A stretch of 64,000 nucleotides of DNA from Hydractinia symbiolongicarpus (Eukaryota; Cnidaria; Hydrozoa; Anthoathecata; Hydractiniidae), in NCBI RefSeq assembly GCF_029227915.1, contig NC_079887.1, forward strand, positions 1,116,001 through 1,180,000. Reading direction: 5' to 3'. Under the pieces are notes generated by a model. It was not told the DNA's origin. It was given only the letters and a program-made list of their open reading frames with translations, and searched no databases. Position numbers and translations under genes: made by a program. Below are positions 11,953 through 23,150 of this stretch, piece by piece. Each line of letters begins with the position of its first letter. Positions within the stretch are counted from its first letter, which is position 1.

Positions 11953-13573
11953 CACCACTAAAACGCATGAGACTTGTAGTTTTCAGAAATGTTTTCATTT
12001 TTAATGAGACGCTTAATGAAAGTTGTTTAATCGCCGGCAAAAAAAACCCGCGATTTCCCGTAAATCTCGGGCTTGGCCCGTATAGTCGAATGTATACAAA
12101 GAAAGAACCCAGGAAGTAAACACATTTCCCGAACGATTTTTTAAATTTTATTTTCCCCACTAAAATGCATGAGACTTGTAGTTTTCAAAAATGTTTTCAT
12201 TTTTGATGAGACGCTTAATGAAAGAGGTTTAATCGCCGGCAAACGAAAATCCGCGATTTCCCGTAAATCCCGGGCTTGGCCCGTATAGTCGAATGTATAC
12301 AAAGAAAGTACCCTGTGAGTAAACTCATTTCCAGAACGATTTTTTAAATTATTTTTTCACCACTAAAGCCCATGAGACTTGTAGTATTTAAAAATATTTT
12401 CATTTTTGATGAGACGCTGAATAAAAGAAGTTTAATCGCCGGCAAATGAAAACCCGCGACTTCCCGTAAATCCCAGACTCGGGCCGTATAGTCAAAAGTA
12501 TACAAAGAAAGTACCCAGGGTGTAAACTCATTTCCCGAACGATTTTTTAAATTATTTTTTCACCACTAAAACGCATGAGACTTGTAGTTTTCAGAAATGT
12601 TTTCATTTTTGATGAGGCGCTTAATGAAAGTTGTTTAATCGCCGGCAAACGAAAACCCGCGATTTCCAGTAAATCCCGGGCTTGGCCCGTATAGTCGAAT
12701 GTATACAAAGAAAGTACCCTGTGAGTAAACTCATTTCCGAAACGATTTTTTCAATTATCCTTTCACCACTAAAACGCATGAGACTTGCAGTTTTTAAAAA
12801 TGTATTCATTTTTGATGAGACGCCTAATAAAAGAGGTTTAATCGCCGGCAAACGAAATCCCGCGATTTCCCGTAAATCCCGGGCTTGGCCCGTATAGTCG
12901 AATGTATACAAAGAAAGTACCCAGGAAGTAAACTCATTTCCCGAACGATTTCTTAAATTTTTTTTTCATCACTAAAACGCATGAGACTTGTAGTTTTCAA
13001 AAATGTTTTCAATTTTGATGAGACGCTGAATAAAAGAAGTTTCATCGCCGGCAAACGAAAACCTGCGATTTCCCGTGAATCCCGGACTCAGCCCGTATAG
13101 TCAAAAGTATACAAAGAAAGTACCCGGGGTGTAAACTCATTTCCCGAACGATTTTTTAAATTAATTTTCACCACTAAAACGCATGAGACTTGTAGTTTTC
13201 AGAAATGTTTTCATTTTTAATGAGACGCTTAATGAAAGTTGTTTAATCGCCGGCAAAAAAAACCCGCGATTTCCCGTAAATCCCGGGCTTGGCCCGTATA
13301 GTCGAATGTATACAAAGAAAGAACCCAGGAAGTAAACTCATTTCCCGAACGATTTTTTAAATTTTATTTTCACCACTAAAATGCATGAGACTTGTAGTTT
13401 TCAAAAATGTTTTCATTTTTGATGAGACGCTTAATGAAAGAGGTTTAATCGCCGGCAAACGAAAATCCGCGATTTCCCGTAAATCCCGGGCTTGGCCAGT
13501 ATAGTCGAATGTATACAAAGAAAGTACCCTGTGAGTAAACTCATTTCCAGAACGATTTTTTAAATTATTTTTT

Positions 13574-13615
13574 CACCACTAAAACGCATAAGACTTGTAA
13601 ATTAAATTATTTTTT
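13574..13615 (+). repeat. 42-bp stub monomer, copy 1
   Basis: Two CACCAC starts lie only 42 bp apart. The first 26 bases of the monomer, ending GACTTGTA, are followed directly by AATTAAATTATTTTTT and the next CACCAC. About 161 bp of the unit is missing. It behaves as a landmark for the 12-18 kb HOR because the same junction recurs at 14,833 and 16,903. Confidence 0.88.
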
Positions 13616-14832
13616 CACCACTAAAACGCATAAGACTTGTAGTTTTCAAAAATGTTTTCATTTCTGATGAGACGCTGAATAAAAGAAGTTTAATTGCCGG
13701 CAAACGAAAACCCGCGATTTCCCGTAAATCCCGGACTCGGCCCGTATAGTCAAAAGTATACAAAGAAAGTACCCAGGGAGTAAACTCGTTTCCCGAACGA
13801 TTTTTTAAATTATTATTTCACCACTAAAGCCCATGAGACTTGTAGTATTTAAAAATATTTTCATTTTTGATGAGACGCTGAATAAAAGAAGTTTAATCGC
13901 CGGCAAATGAAAACCCGCGACTTCCCGTAAATCCCAGACTCGGGCCGTATAGTCAAAAGTATACAAAGAAAGTACCCAGGGTGTAAACTCATTTCCCGAA
14001 CGATTTTTTAAATTATTTTTTCACCACTAAAACGCATGAGACTTGTAGTTTTCAGAAATGTTTTCATTTTTGATGAGGCGCTTAATGAAAGTTGGTTAAT
14101 CGCCGGCAAACGAAAACCCGCGATTTCCAGTAAATCCCGGGCTTGGCCCGTATAGTCGAATGTATACAAAGAAAGTACCCTGTGAGTAAACTCATTTCCG
14201 AAACGATTTTTTCAATTATTCTTTCACCACTAAAACGCATGAGACTTGCAGTTTTTAAAAATGTATTCATTTTTGATGAGACGCTTAATAAAAGAGGTTT
14301 AATCGCCGGCAAACGAAATCCCGCGATTTCCCGTAAATCCCGGGCTTGGCCCGTATAGTCGAATGTATACAAAGAAAGTACCCAGGAAGTAAACTCATTT
14401 CCCGAACGATTTCTTAAATTTTTTTTTCATCACTAAAACGCATGAGACTTGTAGTTTTCAGAAATGTTTTCATTTTTAATGAGACGCTTAATGAAAGTTG
14501 TTTAATCGCCGGCAAAAAAAACCCGCGATTTCCCGTAAATCCCGGGCTTGGCCCGTATAGTCGAATGTATACAAAGAAAGAACCCAGGAAGTAAACTCAT
14601 TTCCCGAACGATTTTTTAAATTTTATTTTCACCACTAAAATGCATGAGACTTGTAGTTTTCAAAAATGTTTTCATTTTTGATGAGACGCTTAATGAAAGA
14701 GGTTTAATCGCCGGCTAACGAAAATCCGCGATTTCCCGTAAATCCCGGGCTTGGCCAGTATAGTCGAATGTATACAAAGAAAGTACCCTGTGAGTAAAGT
14801 CATTTCCAGAACGATTTTTTAAATTATTTTTT

Positions 14833-14874
14833 CACCACTAAAACGCATAAGACTTGTAAATTAAATTATTTTTT
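14833..14874 (+). repeat. 42-bp stub monomer, copy 2
   Basis: It has the same GACTTGTAAATTAAATT junction as the stub at 13,574, exactly 1,259 bp downstream. The surrounding monomers match as well, so this copy arose by duplication of the HOR unit and not by a second deletion. Confidence 0.88.
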
Positions 14875-16902
14875 CACCACTAAAACGCATAAGACTTGTA
14901 GTTTTCAAAAATGTTTTCATTTCTGATGAGACGCTGAATAAAAGAAGTTTAATTGCCGGCAAACGAAAACCCGCGATTTCCCGTAAATCCCGGACTCGGC
15001 CCGTATAGTCAAAAGTATACAAAGAAAGTACCCAGGGAGTAAACTCGTTTCCCGAACGATTTTTTAAATTATTATTTCACCACTAAAGCCCATGAGACTT
15101 GTAGTATTTAAAAATATTTTCATTTTTGATGAGACGCTGAATAAAAGAAGTTTAATCGCCGGCAAATGAAAACCCGCGACTTCCCGTAAATCCCAGACTC
15201 GGGCCGTATAGTCAAAAGTATACAAAGAAAGTACCCAGGGTGTAAACTCATTTCCCGAACGATTTTTTAAATTATTTTTTCACCACTAAAACGCATGAGA
15301 CTTGTAGTTTTCAGAAATGTTTTCATTTTTGATGAGGCGCTTAATGAAAGTTGTTTAATCGCCGGCAAACGAAAACCCGCGATTTCCAGTAAATCCCGGG
15401 CTTGGCCCGTATAGTCGAATGTATACAAAGAAAGTACCCTGTGAGTAAACTCATTTCCGAAACGATTTTTTCAATTATTCTTTCACCACTAAAACGCATG
15501 AGACTTGCAGTTTTTAAAAATGTATTCATTTTTGATGAGACGCTTAATAAAAGAGGTTTAATCGCCGGCAAACGAAATCCCGCGATTTCCCGTAAATCCC
15601 GGGCTTGGCCCGTATAGTCGAATGTATACAAAGAAAGTACCCAGGAAGTAAACTCATTTCCCGAACGATTTCTTAAATTTTTTTTTCATCACTAAAACGC
15701 ATGAGACTTGTAGTTTTCAAAAATGTTTTCAATTTTGATGAGACGCTGAATAAAAGAAGTTTCATCGCCGGCAAACGAAAACCTGCGATTTCCCGTGAAT
15801 CCCGGACTCAGCCCGTATAGTCAAAAGTATACAAAGAAAGTACCCGGGGTGTAAACTCATTTCCCGAACGATTTTTTAAATTAATTTTCACCACTAAAAC
15901 GCATGAGACTTGTAGTTTTCAGAAATGTTTTCATTTTTAATGAGACGCTTAATGAAAGTTGTTTAATCGCCGGCAAAAAAAACCCGCGATTTCCCGTAAA
16001 TCCCGGGCTTGGCCCGTATAGTCGAATGTATACAAAGAAAGAACCCAGGAAGTAAACTCGTTTCCCGAACGATTTTTTAAATTATTATTTCACCACTAAA
16101 GCCCATGAGACTTGTAGTATTTAAAAATATTTTCATTTTTGATGAGACGCTGAATAAAAGAAGTTTAATCGCCGGCAAATGAAAACCCGCGACTTCCCGT
16201 AAATCCCAGACTCGGGCCGTATAGTCAAAAGTATACAAAGAAAGTACCCAGGGTGTAAACTCATTTCCCGAACGATTTTTTAAATTATTTTTTCACCACT
16301 AAAACGCATGAGACTTGTAGTTTTCAGAAATGTTTTCATTTTTGATGAGGCGCTTAATGAAAGTTGTTTAATCGCCGGCAAACGAAAACCCGCGATTTCC
16401 AGTAAATCCCGGGCTTGGCCCGTATAGTCGAATGTATACAAAGAAAGTACCCTGTGAGTAAACTCATTTCCGAAACGATTTTTTCAATTATCCTTTCACC
16501 ACTAAAACGCATGAGACTTGCAGTTTTTAAAAATGTATTCATTTTTGATGAGACGCTTAATAAAAGAGGTTTAATCGCCGGCAAACGAAATCCCGCGATT
16601 TCCCGTAAATCCCGGGCTTGGCCCGTATAGTCGAATGTATACAAAGAAAGTACCCAGGAAGTAAACTCATTTCCCGAACGATTTCTTAAATTTTTTTTTC
16701 ATCACTAAAACGCATGAGACTTGTAGTTTTCAAAAATGTTTTCAATTTTGATGAGACGCTGAATAAAAGAAGTTTCATCGCCGGCAAACGAAAACCTGCG
16801 ATTTCCCGTGAATCCCGGACTCAGCCCGTATAGTCAAAAGTATACAAAGAAAGTACCCTGTGAGTAAACTCATTTACAGAACGATTTTTTAAATTATTTT
16901 TT

Positions 16903-16944
16903 CACCACTAAAACGCATAAGACTTGTAAATTAAATTATTTTTT
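16903..16944 (+). repeat. 42-bp stub monomer, copy 3
   Basis: It has the same junction as the stubs at 13,574 and 14,833, 2,070 bp after the second (1,013 + 1,057). The intervening HOR copy lacks the stub, so it has been lost there together with neighbouring monomers. Confidence 0.88.
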
Positions 16945-18349
16945 CACCACTAAAACGCATAAGACTTGTAGTTTTCAAAAATGTTTTCATTTCTGATGAG
17001 ACGCTGAATAAAAGAAGTTTAATTGCCGGCAAACGAAAACCCGCGATTTCCCGTAAATCCCGGACTCGGCCCGTATAGTCAAAAGTATACAAAGAAAGTA
17101 CCCAGGGAGTAAACTCGTTTCCCGAACGATTTTTTAAATTATTATTTCACCACTAAAGCCCATGAGACTTGTAGTATTTAAAAATATTTTCATTTTTGAT
17201 GAGACGCTGAATAAAAGAAGTTTAATCGCCGGCAAACGAAAACCCGCGACTTCCCGTAAATCCCAGACTCGGGCCGTATAGTCAAAAGTATACAAAGAAA
17301 GTACCCAGGGTGTAAACTCATTTCCCAAACGATTTTTTAAATTATTTTTTCACCACTAAAACGCATGAGACTTGTAGTTTTCAGAAATGTTTTCATTTTT
17401 GATGAGGCGCTTAATGAAAGTTGTTTAATCGCCGGCAAACGAAAACCCGCGATTTCCAGTAAATCCCGGGCTTGGCCCGTATAGTCGAATGTATACAAAG
17501 AAAGTACCCTGTGAGTAAACTCATTTCCGAAACGATTTTTTCAATTATCCTTTCACCACTAAAACGCACGAGACTTGCAGTTTTTAAAAATGTTTTCATT
17601 TTTGATGAGACGCTTAATAAAAGAGGTTTAATCGCCGGCAAACGAAATCCCGCGATTTCCCGTAAATCCCGGGCTTGGCCCGTATAGTCGAATGTATACA
17701 AAGAAAGTACCCAGGAAGTAAACTCATTTCCCGAACGATTTTTTAAATTTTTTTTTCACCACTAAAACGCATGAGACTTGTAGTTTTCAAAAATGTTTTC
17801 AATTTTGATGAGACGCTGAATAAAAGAAGTTTCATCGCCGGCAAACGAAAACCTGCGATTTCCCGTGAATCCCGGACTCAGCCCGTATAGTCAAAAGTAT
17901 ACAAAGAAAGTACCCAGGGTGTAAACTCATTTCCCGAACGATTTTTTAAATTATTTTTTCACCACTAAAACGCATGAGACTTGTAGTTTTCAGAATTGTT
18001 TTCATTTTTGATGAGGCGCTTAATGAAAGTTGTTTAATCGCCGGCAAACGAAAACCCGCGATTTCCAGTAAATCCCGGGCTTGGCCCGTATAGTCGAATG
18101 TATACAAAGAAAGAACCCAGGAAGTAAACTCATTTCCCGAACGATTTTTTAAATTTTATTTTCACCACTAAAATGCATGAGACTTGTAGTTTTCAAAAAT
18201 GTTTTCATTTTTGATGAGACGCTTAATGAAAGAGGTTTAATCGCCGGCAAACGAAAATCCGCGATTTCCCGTAAATCCCGGGCTTGGCCCGTATAGTCGA
18301 ATGTATACAAAGAAAGTACCCTGTGAGTAAACTCATTTCCAGAACGATT

Positions 18350-20010
18350 TTTTAAATTATTTTTTCACCACTAAAACGCATAAGACTTGTAGTTTTCAAA
18401 AATGTTTTCATTTCTGATGAGACGCTGAATAAAAGAAGTTTAATCGCCGGCAAACGAAAACCCGCGATTTCCCGTAAATCACGGACTTGGCCCGTATAGT
18501 CAAAAGTATACAAAGAAAGTACCCAGGGAGTAAACTCATTTCCTAAACGATTTTTTAAATTATTTTTTTACCACTAAAACGCATGAGACTTGTAGTTTTT
18601 AGAAATCTTTTCATTTTTGATGAGACGCTGAATCAAAGAAGTTTAATCTCCGGCAAACGAAAACCTGCGATTTCCCGTAAATCCCGGACTCGGCCCCTAT
18701 AGTCAAATGTATACAAAGAAAGTACCCAGGGAGTAAACTCATTTCCCAAACGATTTTTTAAATTTATATTTTACCACTAAAGCCAATGAGACTTGTAGTT
18801 TTTAAAAATGTTTTCATTTTTGATGAGACGCTGAATAAAAGAAGTTTAATCGCCGGCAGACGAAAACCTGCGATTTCCCGTAAATCCCGGACTCGGCCCG
18901 TATAGTCAAAAGTATACAAAGAAAGTACCCAAGGAGTAAACTCATTTCCCAAACGATTATTTAAATTATTATTTCACCACTAAAGCCCATGAGACTTGTA
19001 GTTTTTAAAAATGTTTTCATTTTTGATGAGACGCTGTATAAAAGAAGTTTAATCGCCGGCAAACGAAAACCCGGGATTTTCCGTAAATCCCGGACTCGGC
19101 CCGTATAGTCAAAAGTATACAAGGAAAGTACCCAGTGAGTAAACCCATTTCCCGAACGAATTTTTAAATTATTTTTTCACCACTAAAACGCATGAGACTT
19201 GTAGTTTTTAGAAATGTTTTCATTTTTGATGAGACGCTTGATGAAAGTGGTTTAATCGCCGGCAAACGAAAAGCCGCGATTTCCCGTAAATCCCGGGCTT
19301 GGTCCTTATAGTCGAATGTATACAAAGAAAGTACCCTGTGAGTAAACTCATTTCCAAAACGATTTTTTAAATTATCTTTTCACCACTAAAACGCTTGAGA
19401 CTTGTAGTTTTCAAAAATGTTTTCATTTTTGATGAGACGCTGAATAAAAGAAGTTTAATCGCCGGCAAACGAAAACCCGCCATTTCCCGTAAACCCCGGA
19501 CTCGGTCCGCATAGTCAAGAGTATACAAAGAAAGTACCCAGGGAGTAAACTCATTTCCCGAACGATTTTTTAAATAATTTTTTCACCACTAAAACGCATG
19601 AGACTTGTAGTTTTCAAAAATGTTTTCATTTTTGATGAGACACTGAATAAAAGAAGTTTAATCGCCGGCAAACGAAAACCTGCGATTTCCAGTAAATCCC
19701 GGACTCGGCCCGTATAGTCAAAAGTATACAAAGAAAGGACCCGGGGAGTAAACTAATTTCCCAAACGATTTTTTAAATTATTATTTCACCACTAAAACGC
19801 ATGAGACTTGTAGTTTTCAGAAATCTTTTTAATTTTGATGAGACGCTGAATAAAAGAAGTTTAATCGCCGGCAAACGAAAACCTGCGATTTCCCGTAAAT
19901 CCCGGACTCGGCCCCTATAGTCAAAAGTATACAAAGAAAGTACCCAGAGAGTAAACTCATTTCCCAAAAGATTTTTTAAATTTATATTTTACAACTAAAG
20001 CCCATGAGAC
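18350..20010 (+). repeat. Second copy of the 6.5-8.7 kb monomer cluster
   Basis: It carries TTTCTGATGAG (18,413), TTTATATTTTACCAC (about 18,762) with the rare CCAATGAGAC, GGCAGACGAAAACC, CTTGATGAAAGTGG (about 19,238), GGTCCTTATAG (about 19,302), a C-type unit (19,390) and AGGACCCGGGGAG (about 19,737), in the same order as 6.5-8.7 kb. One monomer present in the earlier cluster (near 7,550) is missing here. Confidence 0.75.
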
Positions 20011-21125
20011 TTGTAGTTTTTAAAAATGTTTTCATTTTTGATGAGACGCTGAATAAAAGAAGTTTAATCGCCGGCAAACGAAAACCCGGGATTTCCCGTA
20101 AATCCCGGACTCGGCCCGTATAGTCAAAAGTACACAAGGAAAGTACGCAGTGAGTAAACTCATTTCCCGAACGAATTTTTAAATTATTTTTTCACCACTA
20201 AAACGCATGAGACTTGTAGTTTTCAGAAATGTTTTCATTTTTGATGAGACGCTTGATGAAAGTGGTTTAATCGCCGGCAAACCAAAAGCCGCGATTTCCC
20301 GTAAATCCCGGGCTTGGCCCGTATAGTCGAATGTATACAAAGAAAGTACCCTGTGAGTAAACTCATTTCCAAAACGATTTTTTAAATTAACTTTTCACCA
20401 CTAAAACGCTTGAGACTTGTTGTTTTCAAAAATGTTTTTATTTTTGATGAGACGCTGAATAAAAGAAGTTTAATCGCCGGCAACGAAAAACCGCCATTTA
20501 CCGTAAACCCCGGACTCGGCCCGCATAGTCAAAAGTATACAAAGAAAGTACCCAGGGAGTAAACTCATTTCCCGAACGATTTTTTAAATTATTTTTTCAC
20601 CACTAAAACGCATTAGACTTGTAGTTTTCAAAAATGTTTTCATTTTTGATGAGACGCTGAATAAAAGAAGTTTAATCGCCGCAAACGAAAACCTGCGATT
20701 TCCCGTAAATCCCGGACTCGGCCCGTATAGTCAAAAGTATACAAAGAAAGTACCCAGGGTGTAAACTCATTTCCCGAACGATTTTGTAAATTATTATTTC
20801 ACCACTAAGCCCATGAGACTTGTAGTATTTAAAAAATATTTTCATTTTTGATGAGACGCTGAATAAAAGAAGTTTAATCGCCGGCAAACGAAAACCCGCG
20901 ACTTCCCGTAAATCCCGGACTCGGCCCGTATAGTCAAAAGTATACAAAGAAAGTACCCAGGAAGTAAACTCATTTCCCGAACGATTTTTTAATTTATTTT
21001 TTCACCACTAAAACGCATGAGACTTGTAGTTTTCAAAAATGTTTTCAATTTTGATGAGACGCTGAATAAAAGAGGTTTAATCGCCGGCAAACGAAAACCT
21101 GCGATTTCCCGTGAATCCCGGACTC
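20010..21125 (+). repeat. Mixed monomers between HOR blocks
   Basis: This run is five to six ordinary monomers of A, D, C and B type. Small length variants occur: GCCGGCAACG (one base lost) near 20,480, CGCCGCAAACG near 20,690 and TTTAAAAAATATTTTC (one base gained) near 20,828. No non-satellite sequence is present. Confidence 0.7.
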
Positions 21126-23150
21126 AGCCCGTATAGTCAAAAGTATACAAAAAAAGTACCCGGGGTGTAAACTCATTTCCCAAACGATTTTTTAAATTAA
21201 TTTTCACCACTAAAACGCATGAGACTTGTAGGTTTCAAAAATGTTTTCATTTTTGATGAGACAATGAATAAAAGAAGTTTAATCGCCGGCAAACGAAAAC
21301 CTGCGATTTCCCGTAAATCCCGGACTCGGCCCGTATAGTCACAAGTATACAAAGAAAGGACCCGGGGAGTAAACTAATTTCCCAAACGATTTTTTAAATT
21401 ATTATTTTAACACTAAAGCCCATGAGACTTGTAGTTTTTAAAAATGTTTTCATTTTTGATAAGACGCTGAATAAAAGAAGTTTAATCGCCGGCAGACTAA
21501 AACCTGCGATTTCCCGTAAATCCCGGACTCGGCCCGTATAGTCAAAAGTATACAAGGAAAGTACCCAGTGAGTAAACCCATTTCCCGAACGAATTTTTAA
21601 ATTATTTTTTCACCACTAAAACGCATGAGACTTGAAGTTTTCAGAAATGTTTTCATTTTTGATGAGACGCTTGATGAAAGTGGTTTAATCGCCGGCAAAC
21701 GAAAAGCCGCGATTTCCCGTAAATCCCGGGCTTGGTCCTTATAGTCGAATGTATACAAAGAAAGTACCCTGTGAGTAAACTCATTTCCAAAACGATTTTT
21801 TAAATTAACTTTTCACCACTAAAACGCTTGAGACTTGTTGTTTTCAAAAACGTTTTTATTTTTGATGAGACGCTGAATAAAAGAAGTTTAATCGCCGGCA
21901 ACGAAAACCCGCCATTTACCGTAAACCCCGGACTCGGCCCGCATAGTCAAAAGTATACAAAGAAAGTACCCAGGGAGTAAACTCATTTCCCGAACGATTT
22001 TTTAAATTATTTTTTCACCACTAAAACGCATTAGACTTTTATTTTTCAAAAATGTTTTCATTTTTGATGAGACGCTGAATAAAAGAAGTTTAATCGCCGG
22101 CAAACGAAAACCTGCGATTTCCCGTAAATCCCAGACTCAGCCCGTATAGTCAAAAGTATACAAAAAAAGTACCCGGGGTGTAAACTCATTTCCCAAACGA
22201 TTTTTTAAATTAATTTTCACCACTAAAACGCATGAGACTTGTAGGTTTCAAAAATGTTTTCATTTTTGATGAGACAATGAATAAAAGAAGTTTAATCGCC
22301 GGCAAACGAAAACCTGCGATTTCCCGTAAATCCCGGACTCGGCCCGTATAGTCACAAGTATACAAAGAAAGGACCCGGGGAGTAAACTAATTTCCCAAAC
22401 GATTTTTTAAATTATTATTTTAACACTAAAGCCCATGAGACTTGTAGTTTTTAAAAATGTTTTCATTTTTGATAAGACGCTGAATAAAAGAAGTTTAATC
22501 GCCGGCAGACTAAAACCTGCGATTTCCCGTAAATCCCGGACTCGGCCCGTATAGTCAAAAGTATACAAGGAAAGTACCCAGTGAGTAAACCCATTTCCCG
22601 AACGAATTTTTAAATTATTTTTTCACCACTAAAACGCATGAGACTTGAAGTTTTCAGAAATGTTTTCATTTTTGATGAGACGCTTGATGAAAGTGGTTTA
22701 ATCGCCGGCAAACGAAAAGCCGCGATTTCCCGTAAATCCCGGGCTTGGTCCTTATAGTCGAATGTATACAAAGAAAGTACCCTGTGAGTAAACTCATTTC
22801 CAAAACGATTTTTTAAATTAACTTTTCACCACTAAAACGCTTGAGACTTGTTGTTTTCAAAAACGTTTTTATTTTTGATGAGACGCTGAATAAAAGAAGT
22901 TTAATCGCCGGCAACGAAAACCCGCCATTTACCGTAAACCCCGGACTCGGCCCGCATAGTCAAAAGTATACAAAGAAAGTACCCAGGGAGTAAACTCATT
23001 TCCCGAACGATTTTTTAAATTATTTTTTCACCACTAAAACGCATTAGACTTTTATTTTTCAAAAATGTTTTCATTTTTGATGAGACGCTGAATAAAAGAA
23101 GTTTAATCGCCGGCAAACGAAAACCTGCGATTTCCCGTAAATCCCAGACT
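21125..23150 (+). repeat. Near-identical tandem pair of 5-monomer HOR units, 1,013 bp
   Basis: Rare variants repeat at exactly 1,013 bp: GTAGGTTTCAAAAATG (21,228 and 22,241), GAGACAATGAATAAAAG, GGCAGACTAAAACC, ACTTGAAGTTTTCAG, CAAAAACGTTTTTATT, and GCATTAGACTTTTATTTTTC (second copy about 23,042). Apart from the flanks I saw no difference between the two copies. Such identity over a full kilobase implies a very recent duplication, or an assembly effect. Confidence 0.85.

Larger units (their letters stand above)
12350..18130 (+). repeat. Variable HOR block, units of 1,461, 1,259, 1,013 and 1,057 bp
   Basis: The same ordered group of monomers is repeated about five times with start-to-start distances of 1,461, 1,259, 1,013 and 1,057 bp (anchors near 12,621, 14,082, 15,341, 16,354 and 17,411). 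Markers in each copy include GATGAGGCGCTTAATG, TTTCCAGTAAATCCCGGG, TTTTTTCAATTAT, AATGTATTCATTTTT (not the last copy), GGCAAATGAAAACC and TTTCATCGCC. Subtracting the 42-bp stub monomer from three of these distances leaves 7, 6, 5 and 5 monomers. The block is a shrinking series produced by loss of whole monomers from a common unit. Confidence 0.85.
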
